A stretch of DNA of 64,000 bases, taken from JADKCL01 sp046329055 (GTDB lineage Bacteria > Bacteroidota > Bacteroidia > J057 > JADKCL01). Numbering within the stretch: the stretch's first letter is position 1; each line of letters begins with the position of its first letter. Both the position numbers and the translations under genes were made by a program. The notes beneath the pieces were generated by a model that was not told where the DNA came from, ran no database searches, and worked only from the letters and a program-made list of their open reading frames with translations. Below, piece by piece: positions 1-9,066 of this stretch. Where the stretch lies: assembly GCA_046329055.1 (NCBI GenBank), contig JAXLVK010000007.1:1-64000 (forward strand), read 5' to 3'.

Positions 1-46
1 CCAAGGATAGCCCCAAGACTAGTGGTAATAACAGATAATGCCTCAT
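1..46 (-). CDS. Possible start of a secreted protein, cut by window edge
   Basis: An ATG at 46-44 on the minus strand opens a frame that stays open to the window edge. Its 15 visible residues, MRHYLLLPLVLGLSL, look like the start of a signal peptide. It lies about 130 bases downstream of nuoC on the same strand, where nuoD would normally be expected, but it does not resemble the start of NuoD. Too little is visible to say more. Confidence 0.25.
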   Translation of the reverse strand, partial: MRHYLLLPLVLGLSL

Positions 47-177
47 TCCAAATCCACGAATTAGTCAATCCTCATCGAAGTTAAGCGAAATCCGAATGAA
101 TTTCAATAACTCGATTATCAACAACCGTTCCAATTTTCCACCGGGATGAAAAACTTCTGCCAACCCGCGACGCAACC

Positions 178-672
178 TTACTTGTAAGGCTTGGGGCCGT
201 CCGGCGTGGGCGTCTGAATGCTGCCCGCGATACCAATGAGCGGGAACTCCTTGCGCAGCGGGAAGTACTCGAAATCCTCTGGCATGTAGATTCGACGCAG
301 GTCAGGGTGACCGTTGAAGCGGATGCCAAACATGTCCCAAACCTCACGCTCGAACCAGTTGGCGCTGGGCCATACGCTGATCACGGTGTGGATGGAGGGC
401 TCGTGCTCGGACAGGCGGGCGGTGATGCGCAGGCGCTTGCGACCGGCGATGCTCACGAGGTTGTAGGAAACCGCGAAGCGCAGCCCGTCCTCGTAGTAAT
501 CCACCCCTGTGATGTCGGCAAGGTAGTCAAAGCCAAACTTGGTCTTCAGGACCTCGCAAACCTTCACGATTTCAGCGGGCTTGACCTCGATGGTGGTCTC
601 GCCTGCATAATGGTTCACGCCCACGATCCAGTCTTGGATCTCTGCGTATTCACTGGGTACGACTCCGCTCAT
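178..672 (-). CDS. nuoC: NADH-quinone oxidoreductase subunit C
   Basis: This 164-residue protein is the 30 kDa-type subunit of the peripheral arm of respiratory complex I, which passes electrons from NADH to quinone at the inner membrane. The family signature is clear near residues 106-145: a W-x-ER-x-VWDMFGI run, then NGHPDLRRIYMPED and PLRKEFPL. The length fits stand-alone NuoC rather than a NuoCD fusion. It lies 42 bases downstream of pyrE on the same strand. nuoB is not upstream and nuoD is not seen in the 177 bases downstream, so it seems detached from the usual nuo operon. Confidence 0.95.
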   Translation of the reverse strand: MSGVVPSEYAEIQDWIVGVNHYAGETTIEVKPAEIVKVCEVLKTKFGFDYLADITGVDYYEDGLRFAVSYNLVSIAGRKRLRITARLSEHEPSIHTVISVWPSANWFEREVWDMFGIRFNGHPDLRRIYMPEDFEYFPLRKEFPLIGIAGSIQTPTPDGPKPYK

Positions 673-714
673 CTATTCTAAATTTCTAGAAATTAATCAC
701 TTACAACGCGACCA

Positions 715-1365
715 CTAGGCTTGGGACTCCACCTTGGCCGTCCAGGCCACGGGATCTTGCCGCCATTCCTTCACCACCTCCAATTCGCGGGGCTGAATAT
801 AGTGGATTTCCACTGCTTTTGCCAACAATTGCTCCAAACCAACGAGGGCATGACAGGGCACTTCGGCTTGCTTGAAGGCCTCGATGGCATGGGGAAATCC
901 GTAGTCAAACATGGCCGCTACACCGAGGACTTGGCCTCCGGCTGCCTTCAGGGCCGAGATGGCAAGCAGGCTGCTCCCTCCGGTTGAGATCAGGTCCTCG
1001 ATCACCACGTACTTCCGCTCGGTCTCCAATCGTCCCTCGATCTGATTGCCCATGCCGTGCTTCTTGGCCTCGGACCGGACATAGATGAAGGGAAGTCCCA
1101 ACTTTTCTGCGACCAAAGCCCCCTGCGGGATGCCTGCGGTCGCCACGCCAGCCACTCCGGTAGTATCCGGGTAGCGCTCGCGGATCAGTTCCACCAAGGC
1201 GGAAGTGATCGCCGATCGCAACGCGGGATAGGACAGTGTGAGGCGGTTGTCACAATAGACAGGAGACCGCCATCCGGAGGCCCAACGGTAGGGATCCCCG
1301 GGGCGAAGTTGAACCGCTTTGATTTTTAGCAGTTCCTCTGCGATGTTTGTGCTCGAATTCTCCAT
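715..1365 (-). CDS. pyrE: Orotate phosphoribosyltransferase
   Basis: This 216-residue enzyme joins orotate to PRPP to make orotidine 5'-monophosphate in pyrimidine synthesis. The PRPP-binding motif VVIEDLISTGGS lies near residues 120-131. The substrate loop with RSEAKKHGMGNQIEG lies around 97-111, and FxSGWRSPVYCDNR-type residues sit near 30-41. The length is typical of the family. It diverges from a NUDIX gene only 17 bases away, an arrangement common in Bacteroidota, and nuoC follows it on the same strand. Confidence 0.96.
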   Translation of the reverse strand: MENSSTNIAEELLKIKAVQLRPGDPYRWASGWRSPVYCDNRLTLSYPALRSAITSALVELIRERYPDTTGVAGVATAGIPQGALVAEKLGLPFIYVRSEAKKHGMGNQIEGRLETERKYVVIEDLISTGGSSLLAISALKAAGGQVLGVAAMFDYGFPHAIEAFKQAEVPCHALVGLEQLLAKAVEIHYIQPRELEVVKEWRQDPVAWTAKVESQA

Positions 1366-1382
1366 CTTGGCGAGGCAAAATT

Positions 1383-2021
1383 ATGAAAATATTCGCGGAC
1401 AACTTCGCCGTATCCTTTGAGTTGAAGCAGGAAAACCCGCATTTCCACTTCGAGTCACAGCCATTGGCGGAGATCGAGGAGCGCTTGCTCAAGGGCGACC
1501 TCTTCTTTCAGAACCAAGTTTTCTACACCGATGCCTCTGGCCTGAAGCGGAAAGAGCTCCTGCGCCTGCACCGGGACCCGCAGATTGCCACGCGCCGGGC
1601 GCACCTGATCCTGCAGTTCCCGAGCGAGGACACCATGCGGAGCTTCGAGACCAAGTACATCGAGTCCTACAAGTCCATCAAGGCGGCAGGCGGCCTCGTG
1701 GTGAACAACCACAACGAGCTGCTCATGATCGTACGGGACGGCAAGTGGGACCTGCCCAAGGGCAAATTGGAAAAGGGCGAATCCAAGCAAGCAGGGGCAT
1801 GGCGGGAGGTTTCCGAGGAGACCGGACTGCTGGACCATCGCGTTGGCAAGCTGCTGCGAAGCACATACCACATCTTCGAACGCCGCGAAAAGTGGCGCTT
1901 CAAGACCACGCATTGGTACAAGATGAGCATCGAAGGCCGGCCCAAGGTGGTTCCACAGGTCAATGAAGGCATCTCGGCGGTGCATTGGATACCGCTGGAC
2001 GACTCCGGGACCGGAACATGA
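1383..2021 (+). CDS. NUDIX hydrolase
   Basis: This is a 212-residue Nudix phosphohydrolase of unknown substrate. The Nudix box is present around residues 130-152, with GKLEKGE and REVSEETGL carrying the metal-binding glutamates. I chose ATG 1383 (MKIFADNF) over the in-frame ATG 1347, because 1347 lies inside the pyrE 5' end. The C-terminus may be frameshifted: after 'HWIPLDD' the alternative frame continues as MKTYPQIMELVALI, which reads like the natural tail of the protein. The annotated stop may therefore be an artefact. Confidence 0.85.
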   Translation: MKIFADNFAVSFELKQENPHFHFESQPLAEIEERLLKGDLFFQNQVFYTDASGLKRKELLRLHRDPQIATRRAHLILQFPSEDTMRSFETKYIESYKSIKAAGGLVVNNHNELLMIVRDGKWDLPKGKLEKGESKQAGAWREVSEETGLLDHRVGKLLRSTYHIFERREKWRFKTTHWYKMSIEGRPKVVPQVNEGISAVHWIPLDDSGTGT

Positions 2022-2086
2022 AGACCTATCCGCAGATCATGGAACTCGTGGCGCTCATCTGCGCGACTCACCACCCTACCCACGAA

Positions 2087-2906
2087 TGAGCATGGACAGC
2101 TCCGCATTTGGAACGCTTTCGGCGGGTCATATGGGACGAGCCAACCCTGATCGGGATGGTACACCTGCTGGCGATGCCCGCACCCTGATCATGGCGGCAG
2201 CATCCAAGCGATTGTGGACCATGCCTTGCGGGATGCAGAGACCCTGGTGAAGCAGGGCTTCGACGTGTTGTTGCTCGAAAACATGCACGACTCCCCTTAC
2301 CTGCGGCGCGAGGTGGGACATGAGGTGAGCAGCTTGATGACATTGATCGGCTACCGAGTCAAGCAGGAAATGGGGCTGCCGACGGGGCTGCAAACTTCGC
2401 TGGCGCGAAACTGGGGCGGCATTGGCTGCGGCACATAGCGCAGGGCTAGATTTCATCCGCGCGGAGGGTTCGTGTTTGGACATGTCGCCGACGAGGGTTG
2501 GATGGACGCCGATGTTGGCCCCCTGCTTCGGTACCGCAAGATGATCGGCGCAGAGGAAGTCCTGATTTTCAATGACATCAAGAAAAAACACGCCGCTCAT
2601 GCGGTGACGGCGGATGTGAGCCTGTTGGAGACTGCCAAGGCCGCCGAATTCTTCAAAAGTGATGGCCTGATCGTGACGGGCGTTGCCACTGGGCATGAGG
2701 CTTCCGCAGAAGATTTGCATTCCATTCATCGAAAAACCAACCTGCCTCTCCTCGTCGGTTCTGGTATCACAGCAGTCAACATCCAGACATACAAGCAGCT
2801 ATGCGATGGATTCATCATCGGTAGCAGCATCAAAGAAGGCGGCGACTGGCGGAAAAAGGTGGACTTGGAAGCTGCAAAACGCCTTGTAACAGCCTTCAGG
2901 GGCTGA
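2087..2906 (+). pseudogene. BtpA family protein, broken by several indels
   Basis: Pieced together across frames, this region reads as a complete BtpA-family TIM-barrel protein of about 270 residues. The segments are RVIWDEPTLIGMVHLLAMP, then VDHALRDAETLVKQGFDVL and LLENMHDSPY, then IRAEG, and from 2472 an open stretch VFGHVADEGWMDADVGPL ending VTAFRG. BtpA was named for photosystem I biogenesis in cyanobacteria, but most bacterial members have no known role. At least four single-base indels break it, for example GGTTCGTG near 2466 where one T seems missing. Sequencing error is as likely as true decay. Confidence 0.8.
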
Positions 2907-3086
2907 GAGATTCTCCGACCAAAATTTGCATATCGGGCCATTTTAGATAAATTCCAGCCCATTTGTATTAGCGATCTAAGGAGAAGTCTTTGGAAACTCA
3001 GGCACGCTTGTGGAGGCTGATGGCATGGTTTTGCGCCTTGCTTGGCCCTTCAACAGCTTTCTGGCTGAAGCCACCCGCTGACAGCC

Positions 3087-4949
3087 TTGGTGGCTCCTGC
3101 GTGCCAGCATCCCGCAGACACCCAGCAGGTCAACCTCCACGCCCTTCTCGGTGGCATTTACCACACGGACAGCTTCACCGCCTCCATGCATCATTATGGG
3201 TCCGCCATTCGCATCGCGGATTCGATCGGGTTCAAAAAAGGCGCCGCAGATGGTCGGGCAGGCATGGCGGAACTCCAGAACTCCCTTGGTATTTTGGAGG
3301 AATCGATGCGCAACGCGCTCGCCGCATTGGACCTTTACGCCAATGTCCGGGACTCTGCGGGCATCGGCAGGTCACTGGTGAGCATCGGCCTGGTGCAGAC
3401 ACAGCTCAAGCAATTCGACAAGGCCCTCCAAAGCCTGCGGCAGGCAAGGAAAGCCTACCTCGCAGCGGGCAGCCGTCGAGGGGAACTCACAGCCTTGCAC
3501 AACATGGCCGTGATCTACACGCAACAGGGCGACACCACAGGCGCAAGGAAACAGTACCTCGAAAACTTGCAAAGGGCTATAGGGACCGAGTATTGGGTGG
3601 TGCTCGCAGCCACCTACAACAACCTGGGCAACCTCATGAACTTCAAGACCGAGGGAGATTCTGCCTTGGCGTACTTCGAGAAAGCATTGGAATACAAGCG
3701 GAAACGCCCCAACAATGCCTCGATCGGGAATACCATGCTCAACATCACCCGAGTGTACCTCGAGCGAGGAGAATTCGACAAAGCTGAGGCCAAACTCAAA
3801 GAGGCAGAGGCGCTCATCCTCGAAAGTGCCGTCAAGGAACGCATCATCGATTACCACAAGATCGCCGGCGAACTTTACCTCGCCAAGGGTGACTATCGCG
3901 CGTCAGCGCTCCATTTCCAGCAACAGGCCGTGATACAGGACAGCCTCTATGAACCGCAAATGACCGAGCAAGCCGCGAGGTTGGAGGCCGCTTACGACGC
4001 CAAGAGCCAAAAGCGCGAGATTGAATTGCTCAGTCAGGCATCCACGCTCAAGGATGAGGAAAAAGCGAGGCTGCGCTGGATCACGGGCAGCATCACCGCG
4101 GGATTGGCAGTGAGCCTCACCATCCTGGTCATCCTGCTCAGCCGGGGTCGCCAACGCGCCAAAATGCTCAGCATTCTCAGCCAGAAAAACACGGAAATCA
4201 AGCGGCAGCAGCAGGAAATCGTCCTGCAAAACCAGGCCCTTTCCCTCCAAAACCTGCGCCTCGAAAGCGTCAACCGGGAAAAAGACGGCCTCATCGGCAT
4301 CGTGGCGCACGACCTCCGGGCACCGCTGAACCGCTCTGCCGCGCTCGCCGAACTCGTGGCAAGCCTGGGCCCCATGACGCCCGAGCAGGAGCGCTTCCTG
4401 AACATGATCAAGAAGGTCTCCGAGGACGGCGCCCGCTTGATCCAAGACATCCTGGAGCTCAATGCCTATGAGAACCAGCAATTGAGAGTGGAACTCGGCC
4501 GCGCCAACCTTTCGGATTTGGTGGAAATGAGCGTCCATGCATTCTCCCGCCAAGCCGCTGAAAAGGACATCACCATCGAATGGGAGCAGCGGACGGTATG
4601 GGGGCGGACGGACGAAAAATTGCTGGCCCGCATCATGGACAACTTGCTCTCGAATGCGGTCAAATTCACTCCCAAGGGTCGCCAAGTACGGCTGAGCATC
4701 AGCTCCGACGCGGAGCGGCACTGGATCAGCATCAAGGACCAGGGGCCGGGATTCTCCGACCAGGACAAGGCGGGGATGTTCCAGAAATTTCAGCGCCTTT
4801 CTGCGCGCCCTACTGGAGGTGAGAGCTCGACTGGACTCGGCTTGTCCATCGTGCAGACCTTGGCACAACGCATCCAGGCGACGATCCAGGTCGAATCCGA
4901 GTTCGGCAAAGGCACCACGTTCAAAATTGGTATTCCAAGAGTGGATTGA
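3087..4949 (+). CDS. TPR-containing sensor histidine kinase
   Basis: This 620-residue protein has N-terminal tetratricopeptide-like repeats (about 10-320) and a transmembrane helix near 332-355. A coiled stretch follows, then a HisKA domain with the phospho-acceptor His408 in GIVAHDLRAPLN. The ATPase domain shows an N box (DNLLSNAVKF near 518), a G1 box (DQGPGF near 551) and a G2 box (TGLGLSIV). It probably senses a periplasmic or protein signal through the TPRs. No receiver domain is fused and no response regulator is adjacent. The start is uncertain: 3087 is a TTG, and a signal-peptide-like stretch from about 2990 lies in another frame, so the true N-terminus may be lost to an indel. Confidence 0.9.
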   Translation: MVAPACQHPADTQQVNLHALLGGIYHTDSFTASMHHYGSAIRIADSIGFKKGAADGRAGMAELQNSLGILEESMRNALAALDLYANVRDSAGIGRSLVSIGLVQTQLKQFDKALQSLRQARKAYLAAGSRRGELTALHNMAVIYTQQGDTTGARKQYLENLQRAIGTEYWVVLAATYNNLGNLMNFKTEGDSALAYFEKALEYKRKRPNNASIGNTMLNITRVYLERGEFDKAEAKLKEAEALILESAVKERIIDYHKIAGELYLAKGDYRASALHFQQQAVIQDSLYEPQMTEQAARLEAAYDAKSQKREIELLSQASTLKDEEKARLRWITGSITAGLAVSLTILVILLSRGRQRAKMLSILSQKNTEIKRQQQEIVLQNQALSLQNLRLESVNREKDGLIGIVAHDLRAPLNRSAALAELVASLGPMTPEQERFLNMIKKVSEDGARLIQDILELNAYENQQLRVELGRANLSDLVEMSVHAFSRQAAEKDITIEWEQRTVWGRTDEKLLARIMDNLLSNAVKFTPKGRQVRLSISSDAERHWISIKDQGPGFSDQDKAGMFQKFQRLSARPTGGESSTGLGLSIVQTLAQRIQATIQVESEFGKGTTFKIGIPRVD

Positions 4950-5018
4950 ACCATCTTGCAATTGATGAGTTGTGCATACCATGCAGGCTCCTCCCCTGCT
5001 GTAAAGAATTGAAAATCT

Positions 5019-5999
5019 ATGGCTGAGCAAGAAACAGAGCGCCCCGCAGTGCCCTCAAGCGGTCCGCAACCCGGTGCCGCGGAGCGCGAGATCGGATTTG
5101 GAAGTAAGGACTATGGCAGCACGGTCCGCCTGATCAATCCGGATGGCACGACCAATGTCCGCAAAGTCGGCAGGGGCTGGTTCCGGCCCTATGACTTCTA
5201 TCACCGGCTCATTGCCATGCCGTGGACCAAGTTCGCTGTGGGCATCCTCCTCTCCTACCTCGTCGTGAACCTGCTGTTTTCCTTCGCCTACATGGCAGTG
5301 GGAATGGAAGGGCTTGCAGGCATCTCGGGAACCACATGGACAGAGCAATTCCTGGACGCATTTTTCTTCAGTGCCCAGACGGTGACCACGCTTGGATATG
5401 GTCGGATCGCTCCGGTCGGGACTGCCGCCAGCACGATCGCAGCGATTGAATCGATGATGGGCCTGCTCGGGTTCGCCTTGGCGACGGGTTTGCTCTACGG
5501 GCGCTTCTCCCGCCCCAATGCCCGGATCAAATTCAGCGATTTCGGTGTGGTAGCACCCTACGAAGGCATCACCGGATTCATGTTCCGGATGGCCAATGAG
5601 CGCCAAAGCGAACTCATCGAGGCCGAGGTGCAGGTGATGCTCAGCTTTGTGGACCTCACCGATGGGACCCGCGATTTTGTGCTGTTGCCGTTGGAAATCA
5701 GCAAGATCAACCTCTTCCCGCTGACGTGGACCGTCGTCCATCCGATCAATGAGGAGAGCAAACTCTGGGGCAAGGACGCGGATTTCCTCAAAGCCATCGA
5801 TGCGGAATTCATCATTTTGGTGAAAGCATTTGACGATTCGTTTGCCACCACTGTCTATCAGCGGAAGTCTTACAAATGGTATGAGGTGCAGTACGGCAAG
5901 AAGTTCGTGCCCATCACCAAGCCAGTCGATGACCACATCCGCGTGGACATGCACCGGATGAACGAGTCCATCGACATGGAGCTGCCACCCCACAAATAG
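5019..5999 (+). CDS. Inward-rectifier (KirBac-type) potassium channel
   Basis: This 326-residue membrane protein is a two-transmembrane potassium channel of the inward-rectifier superfamily. Helix M1 lies around residues 70-95. The pore loop carries the selectivity filter TTLGYG (residues 123-128), and helix M2 lies around 138-160. The C-terminal half is a beta-rich cytoplasmic domain, as in eukaryotic Kir channels. An SLIDE-like amphipathic segment with GWFRPYDFYHRL precedes M1. It probably acts as a tetramer in the inner membrane. Confidence 0.93.
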   Translation: MAEQETERPAVPSSGPQPGAAEREIGFGSKDYGSTVRLINPDGTTNVRKVGRGWFRPYDFYHRLIAMPWTKFAVGILLSYLVVNLLFSFAYMAVGMEGLAGISGTTWTEQFLDAFFFSAQTVTTLGYGRIAPVGTAASTIAAIESMMGLLGFALATGLLYGRFSRPNARIKFSDFGVVAPYEGITGFMFRMANERQSELIEAEVQVMLSFVDLTDGTRDFVLLPLEISKINLFPLTWTVVHPINEESKLWGKDADFLKAIDAEFIILVKAFDDSFATTVYQRKSYKWYEVQYGKKFVPITKPVDDHIRVDMHRMNESIDMELPPHK

Positions 6000-6062
6000 G
6001 ATTTGTCTTTGGAATCCCTGATTTTTAGACATTTGGAAATTGCCTGATCACCTGCACCTGCA

Positions 6063-7019
6063 ATGAAGTTCAAGACCTCCATCACCACCCTTGTCATCTT
6101 CCCTGTGATGCTCATCCCGGTTGCCGCCATGGCGATCTACATCTTCGCGGACGAGGAGGAGCGCCTGCGCGACCGCCACGAGTTGGTGCAAGCCGCATTC
6201 GAGCCCACCAAGCAGTTCCGCGATTATTGGTATGCGGGCGATGCAGAACTCACGAGCTATCGCCTCGAACAGGCGCGTTATGGTGAAATGCACACCGGGA
6301 CGGCAATGCTCATGTTTGTGAGTGAGGACTTTTCCACGAAGGAGCTGACGAAAAGCGATGGCAACAACGGCCCCAAAATGCCCGTGCTCAAGGTGAATTT
6401 CGAGAAGAAGTTCATCACAGGGATCTATCCCTATTCCATCCTCATGACCGTGGCCTCCCCAATCGATGTGGAGCATCACCCCCTGCCGCTGAAGGTCGCG
6501 ACTTCCTCACAAGAATGGTGCGGGCATACCTATACCCAGTTGAATTTCACCGGGCACAAGTTCGAATGCGAACAACACAGCTATTTCCCGGGCGAGGGTG
6601 ACAAGGAGTTTTTGCTGGAGGACGTCCTGCCAGAGGATGCCGTATGGACCAAGCTCCGGATCAATCCTGCAAGCCTGCCTGTGGGCGACATGAAGATGAT
6701 CCCCGCATCGATCTATGCCCGACTCCGTCACAAGAACATGGACCCGGTGCAGGTCAAGGCCCAACAATTGCCGGGGGACAGCGCGGGAATCAAGCTTTAC
6801 CAAATCGATTACACGGATGGCAGCCGTCAGCTCAAGATTTGGTACGAGGAGCAGTTCCCCCATGGCATCGTCAAATGGGAGGAAAACTACGAGGAGGGAT
6901 TTGGCCCCTCTGCCAAACACATGACCACCACCGCCACCCGGATGAAGGTCAAAAAGCTGGATTATTGGAACCACCACACGAATGCGGATCGGGCACTGAG
7001 GGAAGAAATGGGGCTGTAA
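6063..7019 (+). CDS. Conserved membrane-anchored protein of unknown function
   Basis: This 318-residue protein has one hydrophobic segment at residues 8-28, acting as a signal anchor or uncleaved signal peptide, followed by a soluble domain. Conserved-looking stretches include SYRLEQARYGEMHTGTAM, LMFVSEDFS and YSILMTVASPIDVEHH. Relatives in Bacteroidota are often labelled 'septum formation inhibitor Maf', but no Maf nucleotide pyrophosphatase motif is visible, so I do not accept that name. It is not clearly part of an operon. Confidence 0.75.
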   Translation: MKFKTSITTLVIFPVMLIPVAAMAIYIFADEEERLRDRHELVQAAFEPTKQFRDYWYAGDAELTSYRLEQARYGEMHTGTAMLMFVSEDFSTKELTKSDGNNGPKMPVLKVNFEKKFITGIYPYSILMTVASPIDVEHHPLPLKVATSSQEWCGHTYTQLNFTGHKFECEQHSYFPGEGDKEFLLEDVLPEDAVWTKLRINPASLPVGDMKMIPASIYARLRHKNMDPVQVKAQQLPGDSAGIKLYQIDYTDGSRQLKIWYEEQFPHGIVKWEENYEEGFGPSAKHMTTTATRMKVKKLDYWNHHTNADRALREEMGL

Positions 7020-7035
7020 ATGAGGGGCTTCCGGG

Positions 7036-7968
7036 CTACTCTACGTCGCCGCGCTTGAGGATGGTCACCTGACCATAATATTCCACAATATAAATCTTGC
7101 CATCGCGGCAGCTGATGTCCTGCAAGCCCTGTTCGGGATTGGCGCGGTATTCCAGTCCAGTGCGGTAGTAGCCTGTCGTCGAAAGGCGCACTTTATCGAG
7201 GGCATACACCCCGAAGTCATTGTAGGCCACATACAAGCCATTGGCATCCAATGCGATGCGCTGAGGTTGCTTGTGCGGGAGCTTCCACACCACCTCCTCT
7301 TTCAAACTGCTGCCACGGGCGTCCTTCACGAGCCTGAACCGGATCAATCCCCGCTTCGCTGAGGCCGCATAGACCACGTCCGCCTCGCTCGCCACTGCGC
7401 TGAATCCCTCGCCCCATTTGGCATAGGTCGTCACTTCCGACAGTCCCCCACCCGACAGGTCAAACACCCGGACGTTGTGCTCCGTGGAGACGACGAGCTT
7501 GCCCTCAGCATCGAGGGACAAGTCATTGAAATTCACCAACACCGATTGTTCGCGGCGTGGCTTCATCGGATTCCGCAGGTCCAAGATGTCAAATCCCGTC
7601 TTGTCATCGCGCCCACAAACAAATCTGTCCTTCCAGCCCATCACCAACCGATGCCCCATGGGCCCTTCCAACCGAGCAACCGCCTTCCCATCCGACAATT
7701 GGACGATCACCAGCGAATCCGCCCGGCTTGACGCCACCCAGAGCGCTGCATAGCTGCCATCTCCCAGGAACCGCGCCTGACGCACCACCCCGATGCGCTC
7801 GATGCTCCTCGTGGCCAGCATTTTCCGGTCCTGGACTGTGCAGGATCGCCCCGCCTTGCCACTCGCCGTGATCAATTGGTCGTGGAGGGCATCAGCTCCA
7901 AGCAGTATCCGCCCGAAGCCTGACTCCTCCCCACCTCCGACAGCGGCTCGCATGCCCCAGGCTTCCAT
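7036..7968 (-). CDS. LVIVD-like propeller protein, C-terminal part
   Basis: This frame is the downstream part of the secreted propeller protein that starts at 9023. From about GGGEESGFGRILLGADA onwards it continues the repeat pattern: 'x-x-VFDLSGG', 'FDILDLRNPMKP', 'VYALDKV', each a short beta blade with an LVIVD-like D/DLR turn. The first residues of this open frame are an artefact of the frame change near 7940-7968. It ends with TILKRGDVE and has no sorting domain. The function is unknown; such proteins are usually exported and may bind proteins or surfaces. Confidence 0.7.
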   Translation of the reverse strand: MEAWGMRAAVGGGEESGFGRILLGADALHDQLITASGKAGRSCTVQDRKMLATRSIERIGVVRQARFLGDGSYAALWVASSRADSLVIVQLSDGKAVARLEGPMGHRLVMGWKDRFVCGRDDKTGFDILDLRNPMKPRREQSVLVNFNDLSLDAEGKLVVSTEHNVRVFDLSGGGLSEVTTYAKWGEGFSAVASEADVVYAASAKRGLIRFRLVKDARGSSLKEEVVWKLPHKQPQRIALDANGLYVAYNDFGVYALDKVRLSTTGYYRTGLEYRANPEQGLQDISCRDGKIYIVEYYGQVTILKRGDVE

Positions 7969-9023
7969 CGCCCGAGGTCAAATGAAACGATGCCGTAGTC
8001 CCCCATCGCCACGTGCAACCTGCGGCCCGAAAGCGCGATATGCAGCGGCACCTGTGGCAATGGAACCTGCCCGATGCACTTCACCTGAGCGGGATTGCGC
8101 AGGCTGTACAGCATCACCCCACCTGCCGAGGGACATCCACCTGCACGGCTGCCCTCGTAGGGCACAAGCAACGTGTCCCCCTGAATCAATCCCGACTGAA
8201 TCGCCGCTCCAGCGACACCTGCCCCGATGGAATCCACCCAAAACTGCTCCGGATGCGCAGGATCCTTGAAATCCAAGCCCATCACCAAGCTGCGCCCTGC
8301 ATTCGAACGACCGCCAAATGCGATCACCCGCTCCGAACGTGGCACAGCGATCAGCCCCTCCGTTTCTCCGCTTTCGTATTGATGGAAATTCAGGCGAATC
8401 TCGGGCGAGACCCGATAGGCATGGATGCCCTGCCCCAGCCCCTTTTCCTTCCCAACGATCGCCGCGATATAGTTCTTGCCCAGTGGCAGGCCGCAAACGA
8501 TCCTGCCCTTGCCCGCAGGCTGTACCGCAAACTCCCCAAGCTTGGAAAATGCCGCCCCGATCCCTGTCAATTCCTTGAACATCAGGACCGCACCGGAAGC
8601 CGCGACAAACAAGGTGTCCCCCGAAAATTCAACCGACTGATAGGCGTGGCTGAAATCCTCCGGGCGATACTCCCCCACGATCATGGGCTTGATGGGAATG
8701 GAAAGGTCCCATTTGCTGAGACCGTCATGGTTGGCGGTGATGTAGAGGAAGCCCCTGTGGATCAGCATGTCCGTGATAGGACTGCAAAACCGCTTTTCAA
8801 ACACCCGCTGATAGCTCGGTGTCCGCGTATCGTACACGACCAAGCTGCTCCCCTCTGCGGCGAAGATGAAATCTCCCTGCGCCAGTATCCGGTGTACGCC
8901 ACCTCCCCTGCTCGTGCTATGATACGTGAGCACGCCCGGCGCCGTCTGTCCCCATACAGCATGCACGGCACCCATGAGCACCAAGAGCAACAGACTGTAT
9001 GCGCGGAATCGCTTGAAGGACAT
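7872..9023 (-). CDS. LVIVD-like propeller protein, N-terminal part with signal peptide
   Basis: The protein begins with a clear signal peptide of about 26 residues (YSLLLLVLMGAVHAVWG). Repeated short beta blades follow, such as FAAEGSSLVVYDTRTP, LYITANHDGLSKWDLSIP and VAMGDYGIVSFDLGRW. These fit the LVIVD/beta-propeller class of secreted Bacteroidota proteins. The frame overlaps the next one by 97 bases and its last 25 or so residues do not fit the pattern. The two frames together (7036-9023) are therefore most likely one gene of about 660 residues split by a single indel. Confidence 0.75.
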   Translation of the reverse strand: MSFKRFRAYSLLLLVLMGAVHAVWGQTAPGVLTYHSTSRGGGVHRILAQGDFIFAAEGSSLVVYDTRTPSYQRVFEKRFCSPITDMLIHRGFLYITANHDGLSKWDLSIPIKPMIVGEYRPEDFSHAYQSVEFSGDTLFVAASGAVLMFKELTGIGAAFSKLGEFAVQPAGKGRIVCGLPLGKNYIAAIVGKEKGLGQGIHAYRVSPEIRLNFHQYESGETEGLIAVPRSERVIAFGGRSNAGRSLVMGLDFKDPAHPEQFWVDSIGAGVAGAAIQSGLIQGDTLLVPYEGSRAGGCPSAGGVMLYSLRNPAQVKCIGQVPLPQVPLHIALSGRRLHVAMGDYGIVSFDLGRWKPGACEPLSEVGRSQASGGYCLELMPSTTN

Positions 9024-9066
9024 GGGCGCAAGTTACAGCCCACAACTTCGCTTGCACAGGTCTGTT

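Noticed and set aside
6063..7019. The common label 'septum formation inhibitor Maf' for this gene
   Set aside because: The protein is exported or membrane-anchored and lacks Maf nucleotide-pyrophosphatase motifs.
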